Assembly: GCF_000327385.1 (NCBI RefSeq)
Contig: NW_008708986.1
Location: 6,133,736-6,197,735 of the forward strand
Reading direction: 5' to 3'
DNA from: Lottia gigantea
Taxonomy: Eukaryota; Mollusca; Gastropoda; Lottiidae
Length of the DNA: 64,000 nt
Below are positions 27,801-42,800 of the stretch, piece after piece. Position numbers and translations under genes: made by a program. A model generated the notes under the pieces. It saw nothing but the letters and a program-made list of their open reading frames with translations. It ran no database searches and was not told where the DNA came from. Positions within the stretch are counted from its first letter, which is position 1. Every line of letters starts with the position of its first letter.

Positions 27801-30800
27801 TCCAGTTTAAGGAAATGTTCCCTGAACAGTTTTATGCCAACTATTTGAAAGATTTTCAAAAGATTCTGAAGCGCGAGTTAAACGTCCGAGCTAAAGATGT
27901 TGAAATTCTTAATGTTCAGCCTTCAGATGAAAGTATCATCAATAGATCAAGAAGAAGGAGATCTTTAAGCAGTAACTTGGATGTTCTATTTGTGGTGCGT
28001 AAAGTCACTGGTAAACTGTTCAATAAGAACTCTTTAAGAAGAAAGGTAGAAAGAGCTAGAGATGCCATAGAAACAGGATTGAATGTTGAAGTTGAGAAAG
28101 TATTCAATGATATTTGTACCAAGTCGATGTGCGATTCTGGACCTTGTGTCAGCCATCTTGTTTTTGATGACACCGACCTTGAACCTGTGACAGTTGGTGC
28201 TGATAGTTATGTATCTGCTCGACATCGATATATTTTCTTCTGTAACTGTTCAGATGGTAAGTAGACATTTTTTGACATTTAATCGTAAAATTAGTTTTTT
28301 TCCATAACATAGTTCTTGTATGCATGAAATATCATTTGAGATGTCCCAAAGCTTTTATTTAATTTTTTCAGAGTATCCTTATAATTTTTATCAATGTTGG
28401 TTTCCATGGTATTTTTGTAGGATCCTGTAATGGTGTAGTTTGTGGAGATAAGAGATGTTCAGCCAATCAGATCTGTCACAGAAACAACAACAGGTACTCA
28501 TGTCGGTGTCCGTCTGGTAAAACAGGAAGTAAATGTCAAGATAATGTTTATTCACCATCAACTATCTGTAGTCCTGATGATGTAACATGTAAAAGGGGTG
28601 CGTACTATATACTGGTTTTCATTCATTCCACGACTTAAATTAAGGTTTATGTCTATTGTTTCTACATTTCAGTGGGCTTATAAAGATGCAGGACATCATG
28701 AAGTGTGCAATGAGGGTATTTGTGAAAGGACACCTCAATAGCCTACTCGTTTTGGACTTTCAAAGGATCTTATCATTTATCTTTAAATTTCAGGAAATCA
28801 ACCAATGACTTTTAATGGTAAAAGTTTTGCGAGATGGACTTTAACAGAGACTACAGAGAAAAGATTGACATTATCATTGAGATTTCGAACACGTAAACCA
28901 AGTTGTAATGTTATGTATACCACAGGTCAAGTAGACTATAGTATACTGGAGGTAAATAGATTACTGACATTTGGTATTCTGATTTATATAGTTGAACTTT
29001 GATGATTTCAGTTTTCAGGTCAGCTGATTGGTTAAACCCTAAAATTGATTTTAAATCTAGTTTTTCCAATCAGATTACAGTATTTCTTGATTTTTGTCTA
29101 GTAATGTTTTTTTCTGAAACAGACCCCCAACCTTGAAAGCACCAAAAATATAACAACAATTACTACAACAACATTGTAACAACTGGCTCTGTTGTAATGC
29201 TTTAAATTTGACTATTCTGTGAATACAGTCATGTGGATGAATCACATTATGTTTCTGCTGTCTGCTTGTGAGGATTTGAAGCATCCTTTGATTACTGACT
29301 TTTTTGTGACTTACCAAACAAACTACAGAAATATGTACACATGAAACATGAAAATTAAGCCTTGCACTCTTGCAGTAACAAGTATTTAACTCTGTTTCAC
29401 TTGAAGATTATAGTATCGACTTGTTGTATTTTCAGATTAAAGATAGTAATATTCAATACAGATTTAACTGTGGTTCAGGTGAAGGATTTGTTAAAATACC
29501 AGTAGATGTCAGTGATGGACAATGGCATCTGATTATGTTAGAACGTAATGGCCGAACTGCTGAACTATTTTTAGACCAAGGCTACAAAGCTATATCTTCT
29601 GCACCAGGCACTAATGATGAGCTGAATCTGGACTCATTTGATGTATATTTTGGAGCAGAAGTGGAGGTTTTTCCAGAAGGTTACAATGATATTAAGAGAG
29701 GTTTTGAAGGTTGTATGGAGGGTATTAGAATGTTTAATATATTATTACCATTTACTGGTACCAACCGTATTGCTATCAGTCAGAAATTTGAAGATGTGGA
29801 ATTTAAATGTAAAGATTATGCCACCTTACCAACTACTGGAAGTAAGTGACTAACTTTCTAAATAAAATTATATTTACTTTGTAATTGTTGCCACTTGATA
29901 TTCTATTTCTGTTAAAACTGTTCTGTTGAACTTTTGAAATTGGTTTTGTTTTTGCCATCCTGTTTGTCGTGTATGTTAAGCAGCAATGACTAGTGTGGCG
30001 TAGACACCATCACTTTTCATGAAATACATGAACACTAATGATTGATATACTTCCTCATGCGAAAAGTTCATGGTTAGCCATTATGTTGTTTTTGGGTTTC
30101 AGGTTTTGTTTTGGGGTTCGGATCCTTAGTACTTGGTTTATTTATTACTTGTAATTGTTGCCATCTGCTATTCTATTTACTTGTACTTAGTAATTCTATT
30201 GACTGGTAGTTTTTGTTACTTGCTACTCAATTGATTTGTTTTTATTGCCACTTTCAACTAAGTTTCTTCACAATTATTGCCACTCGTTAATCTTTTGATG
30301 TGAAGTATGTCTAATGTCTATATTAATTTCAGACATCTGTGGTAGACATCCTTGTATGAATGGTGGAACCTGTCAATATAGACAAATCAATTCCTACTTC
30401 TGCCAATGTATGCCAAGATATCAAGGTATAAGATGTGAAATTGATAATGATCCATGCCAGGATAATCCATGCTTTAATCAAGGTAATTATTTTACTATTA
30501 ATTGATGACCAAAACCTTATACCATATAATTGTGAATATAATGCTCACCTATATATGCTAGAGTTTGTAAACACTCTAGAAGGTGACAGATTTTAAAGAA
30601 ACTTGTTTACTGGAATTGTTTATTATTCCCCAAGGATGAACTCTATTGAAAAGCAGAAAAACTAATAATAATGATATATGGATTACTGCCCTTGTTCTTA
30701 ATAAATTGAATTTTTAGCGGAAAACCTGGTGAAATTGTTTATTATCATATTATGATCTAAGAATGAACCCTATTAAAAATCAAATAAATAGTAAAAGACT

Positions 30801-33800
30801 GTAATTAAAGCTCTTGTAGTCTGAAAATGTCAGAAACTTTCATTTACTGATAGCTCTTGTCATCCTCCCTGACGACTTGGCTGCCATTACAATTGTGGGC
30901 GTATTAAGATGGTCATCGCTATTTTTAGTTTTTAGAAATAAAAAAACACGATTTCTACTTGATTCTTCGGGAGATTGATTGGCAGTTGAAATGATGTGAG
31001 TGAGGTGTAAATTGGATCTCATGGAAATTGATTTTATATTAATAAGTGAATTGAAATGAGGTGAAAATTACTTCTCATGGAAATAGATTTTTCTGGAAAT
31101 TGTTGAAGTTGAAATGAGGTTATATATGTAAATGAAATTAGCGAAGATTTCTGCTCAGGTGACAATTGTCACGTAGGTTCAATGTTGTTAAGAATTAACA
31201 TAAATAATGTTTTATCATATCAATGTCATGTACAGGAAAAAAAGCATAACAGAATGACTTCCTGAAGTTTACACCTTTGAACCTTTCAGTAAGAAATGGA
31301 ACAAATATAATTAATATCAAACCAAAATTTTAATATGAACATGTTTATTCATAGTTCAAAATAAGAAATTTATTCATTCAACATGAACATGTCTGTGATA
31401 TGACATTTATAGCATCCTTTATGTACCGGTAGTTGAATAAAACCGTAAATTATTTTTATGCATATCCTAAAGCTGTTTTAAATGCAGTTTTTCCTTTGTC
31501 TGTGACAGAATTCATTGTCTTATCATTTTGATGGCCAAATTTGGGTGCGGATAAGTGATGTCAAATTTGACTTCACACATTAGTAACTGTTCTGAATTGT
31601 AGCACTGAAAGGCTCAGCTGTGAAAATTGAAATAGCCCCCTGTTAATTCCTGCAATTCCACTAAAACTAAGTGATGATGACAATGACGTCATATAATCAC
31701 AAAGGGCTTTATTCGATAAAGTAAATCCGCGATTATTGAATTGCAGGAACCACAAATGTCTAATTGAAAATTGGAATGTTGCAAAGTGATGCTGCTGATG
31801 CAGATAAGAAATTTCGAAAACCTCTTTACACTCCCTTTAACATGTGCAATTAAAAAAATTATACTACTTCCCTACTTCCCATTATACAGATGGTGTAACA
31901 GCCATTATGGTTTTAGTAAATGTTATTGAATGGAATGATTTTTGTAGGAATTTGTAATAAAGATAAAGATGTGATCAATGGTTATACCTGTATCTGCCCA
32001 GGGGAATTGAAAGGGAAACAATGTAAATATGGTAAATTTTGTCAACCTGATACGTGTAAAAATGGCGGTGTATGTATTGAGGGACCCAATTCACCATTAT
32101 GTCATTGTCTATCAAAATATCAAGGTAAGAAGGTTTTCTTATCAAAACATCTTTTGGATATAAAAACCATCATCAGGAGAGCTGGTTCAGAAATTCCAAT
32201 ATGTGATTTCATGGGCATGAAATTGAGTGGATCTCTATCTCAGTATATAGGGGACTCTAGAATCTAAATTATAAAAGTTCATCTTGATTGTTTTGGAAAT
32301 AAAATTAAGTGAAATAGAAAAAAAAAATGCACATATGTTCTGAATTTATAAAATGTCAAATTAAACTTGCTGTAAATCATATTTTTTATATATATGTATG
32401 ATAAAAAGATAATCAATAATTTTTTTTATATAATATGAATTAATATGAAACTGAGATTAGATTAAGTAGATTATTAATTGAATATATTCAATATATTGTA
32501 TGCATTTATATACACATGTATAAGTATGTTATGTAGAATACTGCAACATCTGTGAGTTATTGATTTCTGTCTTATAATTATAGTTATAGTTATAAATTTG
32601 AGTTTATTTCACACTTTAATAAATGAATTGTCATGAAATTCAACAATTTGACTATATTTAGGACTATATTGTGAAAAGATGGTGGATCCATGTGTTATCA
32701 ATCCATGTTATGGAGGCGGTACTTGTATTAGTAATAATAATAATTATCGTTGTGAATGTACTAAAGATAGAATTGGACGACATTGTGAAGATAATGTATC
32801 TGTTGCTGCTTCTATTAAGATACCTGTAATGTTGATATACATTATTATTGGTAAGATTTATATAGAAAGTGCACTTGATGCATCAATGTTTTTGAACTTT
32901 GAACCTTTTGTTAAGGATAGTGGTCTCAGGGTTACATGGAGAAGCATCTCGTTGTTCGTATGGAAAGATAAACAAGGGCCTGTTTGCTCTAGGATTTTCA
33001 CTTTTTGACAATTGAATATTGAAAGAAAAGTAGGTCGTTGTCTGGCATAGTTAGTCTCATTGCACACTGCATGACATAGCCCCATCAGGAGCAGAATAAG
33101 AATGTATAACATAAAAATGCCTTGCTTTCCACTTTTCATTTTGAATATTTTTTTCTTATATGAAATGTTCATTAGTGCAACCAATGTATTGAAAATATAT
33201 TCTTATGGATTTTGGGTTTCGTTTTTTACGGTTTGGATCATAATTTCTTTGTTTTTTTGTTAATGCTTGAAAAGTTATTATATTATGTGTTTGGTGTTGT
33301 AGGTATAGTTGTTGGTGTCATAGCAATAGTAATACTTATTATTATTATTTGTTGTGTCTGTAAGCGACGTAGAAAGAACAGACGGCGATCTCATGATGCA
33401 CACAACTCAAACGAACTCAACAGAATGTTACCAGAAGACAAAAAACGTTCTAATAAGAAGTTAAACGAGGAGATCTTACTATCCAATTATCCCAAAAATC
33501 CACCTCCAGTTCCAGATCGGCCTGTTTCTTACACACCTAGCAACCATGATTCTATGAACACATTGAACAATTTTGACAATGTCAGGAATTATGGCAGTGC
33601 AGCAGATGAACTGGAGAGAAGTGGCGTTCATAATATTCCATCTTTCTGTCCAGCAGACGTCTACACTCACAGATTTGGTACTCCACCTGCTGCTAAACAT
33701 TATTATTCTACATTCCAATCACCCCCCTCTAATCCTCAATCAGATACTGACTCTATACAGAAAGATCCACAAGAGTATGAATATCCTACTAATTTCTTAG

Positions 33801-36800
33801 AGAACTATTCTGGTAAGTAACTACCCCTCTTTACAATGTCAAGCTATTATGAATTTTATACTTATACCTTGCCTGCAATAGTCACCTTCTTTTGAATGAA
33901 GTGGATGGTACACTAGGGGAAATAGCCAATCAGAAGCCTCAAACGAAAGTTTGTGACGAAAGCCATAATATTTTCTGTCGGTTGCTCTGATAGGCTGTAT
34001 TCACTGGCATACAAGCCAACCTAATTGCTGCATTCTGTGATACAAGAATGGTGGTTATTGCAGTCAAGGTTTATGTTTGTTTTATAGTTGTTTTTTTATT
34101 GCTTCAAAATATTCAAGTTACTGTTTGTTGTTATCTCATATTATTGTGACATAATATTGTAACTATATGGCATATACTCTATATTATATGACAGGTAAAT
34201 GATGGTTTGACAAATGTAAATGTTTGAAACAAGAGGTGTATTATATATATATAAATTTTAAAGGAACTCTACCACCTGAAATCAACATAAAATTTAAATT
34301 TTTTAACATCTATTTTAATATTTATTCTATATTTTATAGTGGACATAGGACAATCACCTCAGCAAAACTTTATAGACAAGGGTCTTTTAGGAGTAGATAT
34401 ACATAAAACACATTGGAAATATTTTCACAAACACATATTGAAGTTATGATTGCCATATGAAATATGGAAAATATTGGAGATATAAAGAAACATATTATGT
34501 ATCAAAGTTGTCCGCCCTGTCACCATGAATGAATTGGTGCTGGGGCTCAGATTTTGTACTCAGAAAATTTGAAGAATTAAAGGCCTAGAGAACTCATTCT
34601 TAAAATTTTGCAGTGATTTTGTACAGTGACACTGTAAATGAATCAATCTCTGCTAAACTCAAAAAGGTATTGTTGGGGCTTAATTCTTACTTGCTAGGGC
34701 CCAGCCCCCATGGACTCCACCCTAACAGTGAGGCTGAAAGATGTGGACATTGCTAGTTTGATTTTGATGTTTATATACATGTATTTATTTTAGTTGAAAA
34801 GAAACCAGTAGATAAGATGACTATGAAATGTTTACCAGGAATGAGTCCCAAAGTAGTACGGAATGCCCTAGCTCAACATGATGCTAGTTCTGTTAGTAGT
34901 TTACCAGTATCAGAATCAGAGGATGATCTAAATGGTAAATATATTGTTATTATTTCCTGGGTTAGAAGTCACGTATTATGATATTGATGTTTTGAATTCT
35001 AAAAACTTGGTGAATGAAGTGTTTCTTATGTATGATGTATCAAATTGAAGCTATTATTAAAAAAAAAAATTTGTATCATACTGCTCTGGGCTAAGTTGTA
35101 ACAGATGATTTATTTGTTATGCAATTGCTGTAAATGAGGATTACTCCATCAACTGGCCTTATATAAACTATATTGTTGTTATGATGTAAACAAATTTTGA
35201 GAAAGGAATCCAAGTTGTGATTAAAGGGTTATCATCATTAAAACTAATTTTTCATTTAGGTCCGATTCGTTTTGGTAACAAAACAGAAAGATAATCAACA
35301 GTTTGATATAATTAACAATTATCACTACGATTACTATCATTATCAAAATTATCATTATCATTATTAAAATTATCAAGATTGATTAAGGTCTGTTAGTTCC
35401 CCGCTAGACAAATGAACAAGAAAATTAAATACCAAGCAACAGTCAAATTCTAGAAAGCCTTTATTTCATTTACATTAGCAACTGTTTTGCTAAATCATCT
35501 TTATTAACTTCATGTGTAAAATGTTTTAAAAAAAAATTGTGGTTAACCCTTTCAACTCAAGCAGCCACACACTTAAGCAATATATACCTGCACAGCCGGT
35601 AAACCGTCTGTTACTAAGTGATATATATTCAAGTAATCAATGTTATCGTCATGTTTGTAATAATAGTGAAAGGATTTGGCAAAGGTTAAAAAACTTACAA
35701 AAAAAGTAATTCCTACTTATAACTGTCATATACAAGATTTTGAATATTCAGATCAGTGATTGTTGTCACCTTGAATGTTTTATTATGACATTTACTGGCA
35801 GCTACTAAGCTATCAAAAATTAGTTGATAATGTTCCTTTAACTTAAACATTTCCTATTATTTACAGCATTTAAAAATATTGTTATATAAGTATTATGATT
35901 AATTGTAATTAAATCTTATTTTCTTAAAAAAAATTAATATTTGTCACACTTCATGTAAAGGAATAACTATATGAATTACTTGTTCAAGGAGAAATGATGG
36001 TTATTATATAAGTATATCTGTGATATGTCATGTACATCCTCTGAACTTAAAAAGACAAAAGATCAGTAGAAAAACATCTTAATCAACTAGAGCTATAAGA
36101 GTCAGTCTACATGTAGCCCTTGACACAACAGCACAATATTCCTTTCACAATATTTGATTGGCTGAGACAGTAACTGTTATTGCATTGAAGAGTTTCTGAA
36201 AGAAAAACAATATTAAATTAAGCCTGGCGCAAAGACAGACTTTTATCCCCATCTGCAAAACTTTTGCAAAAAACAACTCATATAAGACCAAATTTGCTTG
36301 ACAAAAAGGGTCATTGTCCAAGTTTGTGCTGCCAACAAAAACTTAATTGAACAAATGACAAGTTTTTCAGTGGACAAAAAAAAATTAGCTAATGGCTTAA
36401 AAAAATAAATACTGTTTTTAGTAATGATGCTACTCAAAACATCAGAATCTTATGAAATAGTGAAAGTTTCGTCTTCCTTTTCCTGGTCTTGCAAAATTGC
36501 AGTTAGATATTTCCTTATTCCTTATTATTTCATTGTCTAAAAAAATTGTTTACTCATTGGTGAAAATTTCTGCAAATTAAAAATGAAGGTTGACATGTGT
36601 GATTATCATGTAAGAAAGAAAATAAGGAAGATTCTGGAATCTAGAATATTAAAAGTATTTTTTTTTGTTATATAAATCTAAATTTGATTTCAAGGTCAGC
36701 ATGTAACAAATGACACTGGAAAACGATTCATTTTAGTTTTTAAGGAGACTTTTTCATCTTCTACTGCCCACACAATTTCATTTGAAACTCCTTCACAATT

Positions 36801-39800
36801 TAATTCAAGTCTTTTAGAATTAGAACTTTCAGGAACTTAATTGCTTAGTAGGACAAACATGATTTTAACATAAGGTTACATGTACTCTAAGGAATGTTGC
36901 TATGTAGGTGTCATTTACCGTATGTAGCTATGTACATGTACATGTATGTAGTAATGTACATGTATTTTATGTGCATGTACATGTATGTAGTTATGTACGT
37001 GTAAATGTACGTTGTTATGTATGTGTAGATGTATGTAGCTATGTACATGTATGTAGTTATGTTAATGTACATGTATTTAGTATTGTATTGTACATGTATG
37101 TAGCTATGTATGTGTACATGTATGTAGTTATGTACTGTACATGTATGTAGCTATGTACATGTACTTGTATGTAGCTATGTATGTGTACATGTATGTAGTA
37201 ATGTACATGTATGTAGTTATGTACGTGTAAATGTATGTAGCTATGTACATGTATGTAGTTATGTTAATGTACATGTATTTAGTATTGTATTGTACATGTA
37301 TGTAGTTATGTACTGTACATGTATATAGCTATGTACATGTACTTGTATGTAGCTATGTATGTGTACATGTATGTAGTAATGTACATGTATGTAGTTATGT
37401 ACGTGTAAATGTATGTTGTTATGCATGTGTAGATGTATGTAGCTATGTACTTGTATGTAGCTATGTACTTGTATGTAGCTATGTATGTGTACATGTATTT
37501 AGTATTGTACTGTACATGTATGTAGCTATGTATGTGTACATATATGTAGTTATGTACTGTACATGTATGTAGCTATGTATGTGTACTTGTATGTAGCTAT
37601 GTATGTGTACATGTATTTAGTATTGTATTGTACTTGTATGTAGCTATGTATGTAGTTATGTACTGTACATATATGTAGCTATGTATGTGTACTTGTATGT
37701 AGCTATGTATGTGCACATGTATGTAGTTATGTACGTGTACATGCATGTAGTTATGTATGTGTACATGTATGTAGCTANNNNNNNNNNNNNNNNNNNNNNN
37801 NNNNNNNNNNNNNNNNNNNNNNNNNNNAATTTTTTTTGGCCCCAAATAAAACCCCCCCCCCCCCCCCCCCCCCCCCCAAAAAAAAATTGCTGTGTCCATT
37901 AGCCTTTTATTCCTAGTTTTCTATTGTTGCTGAATTTTATCCCAGACCCATGATTTCTCAATAATATTGTTTTCTTTTTTGTGCAGCTAAAAGATGGAGG
38001 AAAAGAGGTAGCCTAACATATATTATGTTTTCTATATTTGTATGTTCCTGTATTTAGTTCAGTCTTATGTCCTGTCATTTACTGTATATTACATTATCTA
38101 TCTATTAGTGGCCTGTTTGATTCTTAACTATACACCAATCTGGATTCAGACATTAAAACAATCATGCAATCAATATGTTATATGGAGATACAATCTATAG
38201 ACATGATTGATATACCTTTGTGAAAAATAATGATCTGACTTTCTGTTTAACAATGGGAGATTTGGATTCAATATTTTCTATATATGGAATAATTCAAAAT
38301 AGATTTTTCAAAAAGTATCTGCCAACAAATGCGTCATTGAAGTACGATTTCGACATTGTGCAGAACACATAGGACCTTGAGTCAATCAATTTTTGATTAA
38401 TTTACAATTTCATTCCTTTTTTCTGATATTTATCGTCTCCATTGTAATCCAACCTGTTTTCTATCGCAGTCCTGTTGAAATGACACAGTTTTTAACCAAT
38501 CAAAGGATATCATGTAGGATCCATTTCTTGACTACAATTACAAACTATGGGATAGGGAAACCCAAAGAGTCTATCATGTTCCTCTACTTTAAATTTCACT
38601 TTATCCCAAATTGTTAATATTATTAAGAAAAAAAAGGTTCTCATGACATTCTTTGACTGGTTAAAAAAGCATCATTAGAAAAGGAGTGTGGTAGAAAACT
38701 TGTTAGATTACAATGGAGACTAATGAATATCAATGGAAAAAGTTGACCTTTTTTATTCTACTTTGGATTTTTAGTAGGCCCATTTGAAATGCTATTAATC
38801 TATTTTTTTCTGCTTTGTTAAGCCCTTTTTTTTTTCAGTTTCATTTTCTAATATGTTTATTTGGATGCATGGCATAGTCTTATAATCCAATGATTTTTTT
38901 TGTTTTGATTTATACAATGGAATGATTTTTAAAAAATACTAAGTGCTTATTGTGATTTATGAAATAATTGTAATGCATTTGATGATTTTTCTTTTTCTAA
39001 AGTATTGTTCCTGTTTCTATTTTGTTGAATTTTCCCTCGTCCACTGACTTTCAGTTTAAGTCATCTTCTTCTTTCTTATCTGTTGATTATGTCTATCCTC
39101 TGCCTTCTCTTTTGAATTATGCTTTCTTTTCCCTTTTTCTGTCTCTTATACCTAATAATATATTTCAAATCTTCATGTTACATAGGACAAATGTTCCTAC
39201 TTGATGCCAAATTCACTCATGATTTGATCATGTTTTTATCATGTAGAACAATTTTTCAATTTCAATTTCAAATGTTCTGGTTACAGATGACAAATGTTCT
39301 TACTTTATGCCATGATTCTATCAAATGTTCTAATCCATGTAGAACAACTTTTTGATTTGGTGAACACAAAATAATATGTTTCTCGAGAGCACACTATTTG
39401 ATATGTTAAATAAATCACATAAAATTAGGTTTTAAACCTCTATATGTTGACACATATTTCATGGGAAAAATGTTTAAAAATTACTTGCCTGGGGGTTTTA
39501 GCTTAGTCCAAATCCATTCTTAATTTATAAGTGTTTTATATGCCCACATGGAAATGTGGACGTATATTGTCGTCACCCCTGTCCGTCCATCTGTCCACAT
39601 TTATTGCATGCACGTTAGAGGCTGCAGTTTTTATCTGATATATTGATGAGATCTCGGTCTCAGATTGAAATTGGTTTCAATCAGATGAACATTTTCAGAG
39701 TTATTGCTGTTCATGTTTCAATTTGATGATAATTTAATGAACTGTTTTTTTGAGGTTTCCCCTTACTTACAAATATTTTTTAGATTATTTGAAAATTTAT

Positions 39801-42800
39801 TTTTAAGCCACTGTAGACTTAGTTATCATCTCTGACAGAGGGTAGTGGGCGCATGTTACCTTGCCTGGCAAGCTATCTTTTACATAAGTAGAGTTTTGAT
39901 TTATTTCATAATTTATAATTTTCTTTTATTATTTTAACAGAGAATGAGATAGATATATAAAAAACGTTTTTCGACAGGTTATTGTTGATTATTTATTCTG
40001 GGTTTTTAAATATTACCTTTATGTAGTTATGTTTACTGGTACCTTTACGCTAGGTACTTACTCACTGTAGAAACCCTTGGTTTTATGTTGTTGGTTTTTT
40101 ATCACAGGTTTTGATACTCATACTGGAGGCACTTTTTTAACTATAATGAAAAATCTCATATTTTCAATTTCTATATGAGTCTATATTTGAAGAAGCTGTT
40201 TACTTTTTGACGTTAATTTGAATGCCTTGTTAGATTGTCCAGTCATGTAAAGAACTGTTACACTGTCCAAAGGGATAAGGCCTTATGATATTTGTCTACA
40301 AGAGCTGATAACTCTCAAAGCTACACTGAACACTTTTCAATATTTACCAGCTTTACAACAGACAAACTTCATCTTGATTTCTGTTTTTTAAAAAAGATAA
40401 ATTTCGCCAACAGTGATTTAACACTCTGCTTGAAATACCCAAAAATACCTGGCATCATTTTAGAATTTAGACTTTACTTTTGGTTCTCTTTCAAGTTTAA
40501 ACAATTACCATAAGAATGGTATGTGAAGATATTCACAGCTTTAAAATGATGGTCTAAGCTTTTGTGCTGCAAATTGAAGAATATAAGAATTTCATTATAA
40601 AAATAGTATAAGAATTTCATTATAAAAATAGTATAAGAATTTCATTATAAAAATGTTTCAAGAATTTCATTATGAAAATAGTATAAGATTTTCATTATAA
40701 AATAATTTCAAGAATTTCATTATGAAAATATTTTAAGAATTTCATTATAGAAATAGTGTAAGAATTTCATTATGAAAATAGTATAAGAATTTCATTATAA
40801 AAATAGTGTAAGAATTTCATTTTAAAAATAGTGTAAGAATTTCATTATAGAAATAGTGTAAGAATTTCATCATGAAATAGTATAAGAATTTCATTATAAA
40901 AATGTTTCAAGAATTTCATTATGAAAATAGTATAAGATTTTCATTATAAAATAATTTCAAGAATTTCATTATGAAAATAGTATAAGAATTTCATTATAAA
41001 AATGTTTCAAGAATTTCATTATGAAAATATTTTAAGAATTTCTTTATAGAAATAGTATAAGAATTTCATTATAAAAATAGTATAAGAATTTCATTATAAA
41101 AATGTTTCAAGAATTTCATTATGAAAATAGTATAAGATTTTCATTATAAAATAATTTCAAGAATTTCATTATGAAAATATTTTAAGAATTTCTTTATAGA
41201 AATAGTGTAAGAATTTCATTATGAAATAAGTATAAGAATTTCATTATGAAAATAGTGTAAGAATTCCATTTTAAAAATAGTATAAGAATTTCATTATAAA
41301 AATAGTATAAGAATTTCAACCATGAAAATAGTATAAGAATTTTGTTACAAAAATAGTATAAGAATTTCATTATAAAAATATTTCAAGAATTTCATCATGA
41401 AAATAATATAAGAATTTCATTATGAAAATAGTGTAAGAATTTCATCATGAAAATAGTATAACTATTTCATCATGAAAATAATATAAGAATTTCATTATGA
41501 AAACAGTATAAGAATTTCATTATGAAAACAGTATAAGAATTTCATCATGAAATAGTGTAAGAATTTCATTATGACAATAGTATAAGAATTTCATTGTGAA
41601 AATAGTATAAGAATTTAATTATGAAAATAGTGTAAGAATTTTTATTATGAAAATAGTATAGGAATTTGTGTATATAGTGTAGCTGAAATTTGGCTATATC
41701 AGGTTTCAAGCAACATTAAGAAGACAATTATTGATTTAACTACTGAGAACAATGTTTTGAAAAGTGACACAGACAGCTAAAATTGATTCTATCAGGTGCT
41801 AAAGAGAAATATCAAAGAACTGTGTACTAGTAACTTGATAAAGCATGTTACTAAATCATCACGAATTGTTTAATAGAAATAACCAAGCTTGATTTGCAAC
41901 AATTAAACATTAGCTTTGATATTTTTGAACATTTGTCTACTAATGAAATATGCTATGAATAAGAAATGATTATTTTGGTGTTGGTTAAGATACTGCTTTA
42001 GGGTTTTATATTTATTTTGGTCAATTATCTAAATCCCAAATTTTATTCTCCTTTTGTTCCCATTATTTTTGTGCTAACTTGTCTATTCATTAACTAAGAA
42101 CCATTGATCATCTTTTTGATACTCCAGTTTTTAGGATAAGAAATGTCTTTCATAATGATAAATAATATTTCACATACTCTTAAAGAAACTCATTATTTCT
42201 TAAAATCTCCATTTTAATCCTTACAAAAATTACCTTAACAATTTAAATTAAAACAGTGTCATTGGATTTGAAATAATTTGTTGCAAATTTTCTTTTTTTT
42301 TTTTTTTTTGCTCTTCAATTAATACTGATATTGTATATTTTCAGGTTATCACTGGGATACTTCAGACTGGGCACCGAAGCCTCATTTACCAAATATCTGT
42401 GAATTGCCATCAGCAGAAGTACCAGATTCACCATGTTCAAGTAACCATAGTAACGATTCCAATACCCATGTTGATAATGGACAGGAATCTGATATGAATG
42501 GCAATGAATCTGAATATGTTGGTGACTCTGAATTCGCTGATGACTGTGATGATAATGAGCTCCCCCCTCCAGAATACGACCAGTATCCAAATTACCAACG
42601 TATTCTTAACTTGCCAGAAGTTGAAGATTACCATCTTCCTATGAATCTTCAGCAAATGCGACCAGATCTGTATCTACCTGGTTACGATATGAACACTAGT
42701 TTGAATGATCCTGATGTATCAAATGATGCTGATGGTGATCTAGAGGACACAAATCATTTCTATAATGACGGTGATAATAATAGCGTGATAAAGGTGCAGA

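Larger units (their letters stand above)
34935..42344. other. Long last intron of the FAT-like gene
   Basis: 7.4 kb containing, in order: family E repeat, an ATGTAYAT array, a 50-N gap, a poly-C run, the candidate microexon, a ~110-bp imperfect duplication near 39181-39355, a dispersed repeat at 39539 and a 25-bp array. No other exon recognised. Confidence 0.6.

Noticed and set aside
33212-33302. Hydrophobic open frame upstream of exon 27 resembling a signal peptide
   Set aside because: It is intron; the transmembrane helix is completed by splicing 32850 to 33303 in phase.
36908-37902. Open frames rich in MYVYMYV on one strand and TYI on the other
   Set aside because: Products of the ATGTAYAT array, one of them running through the N gap.
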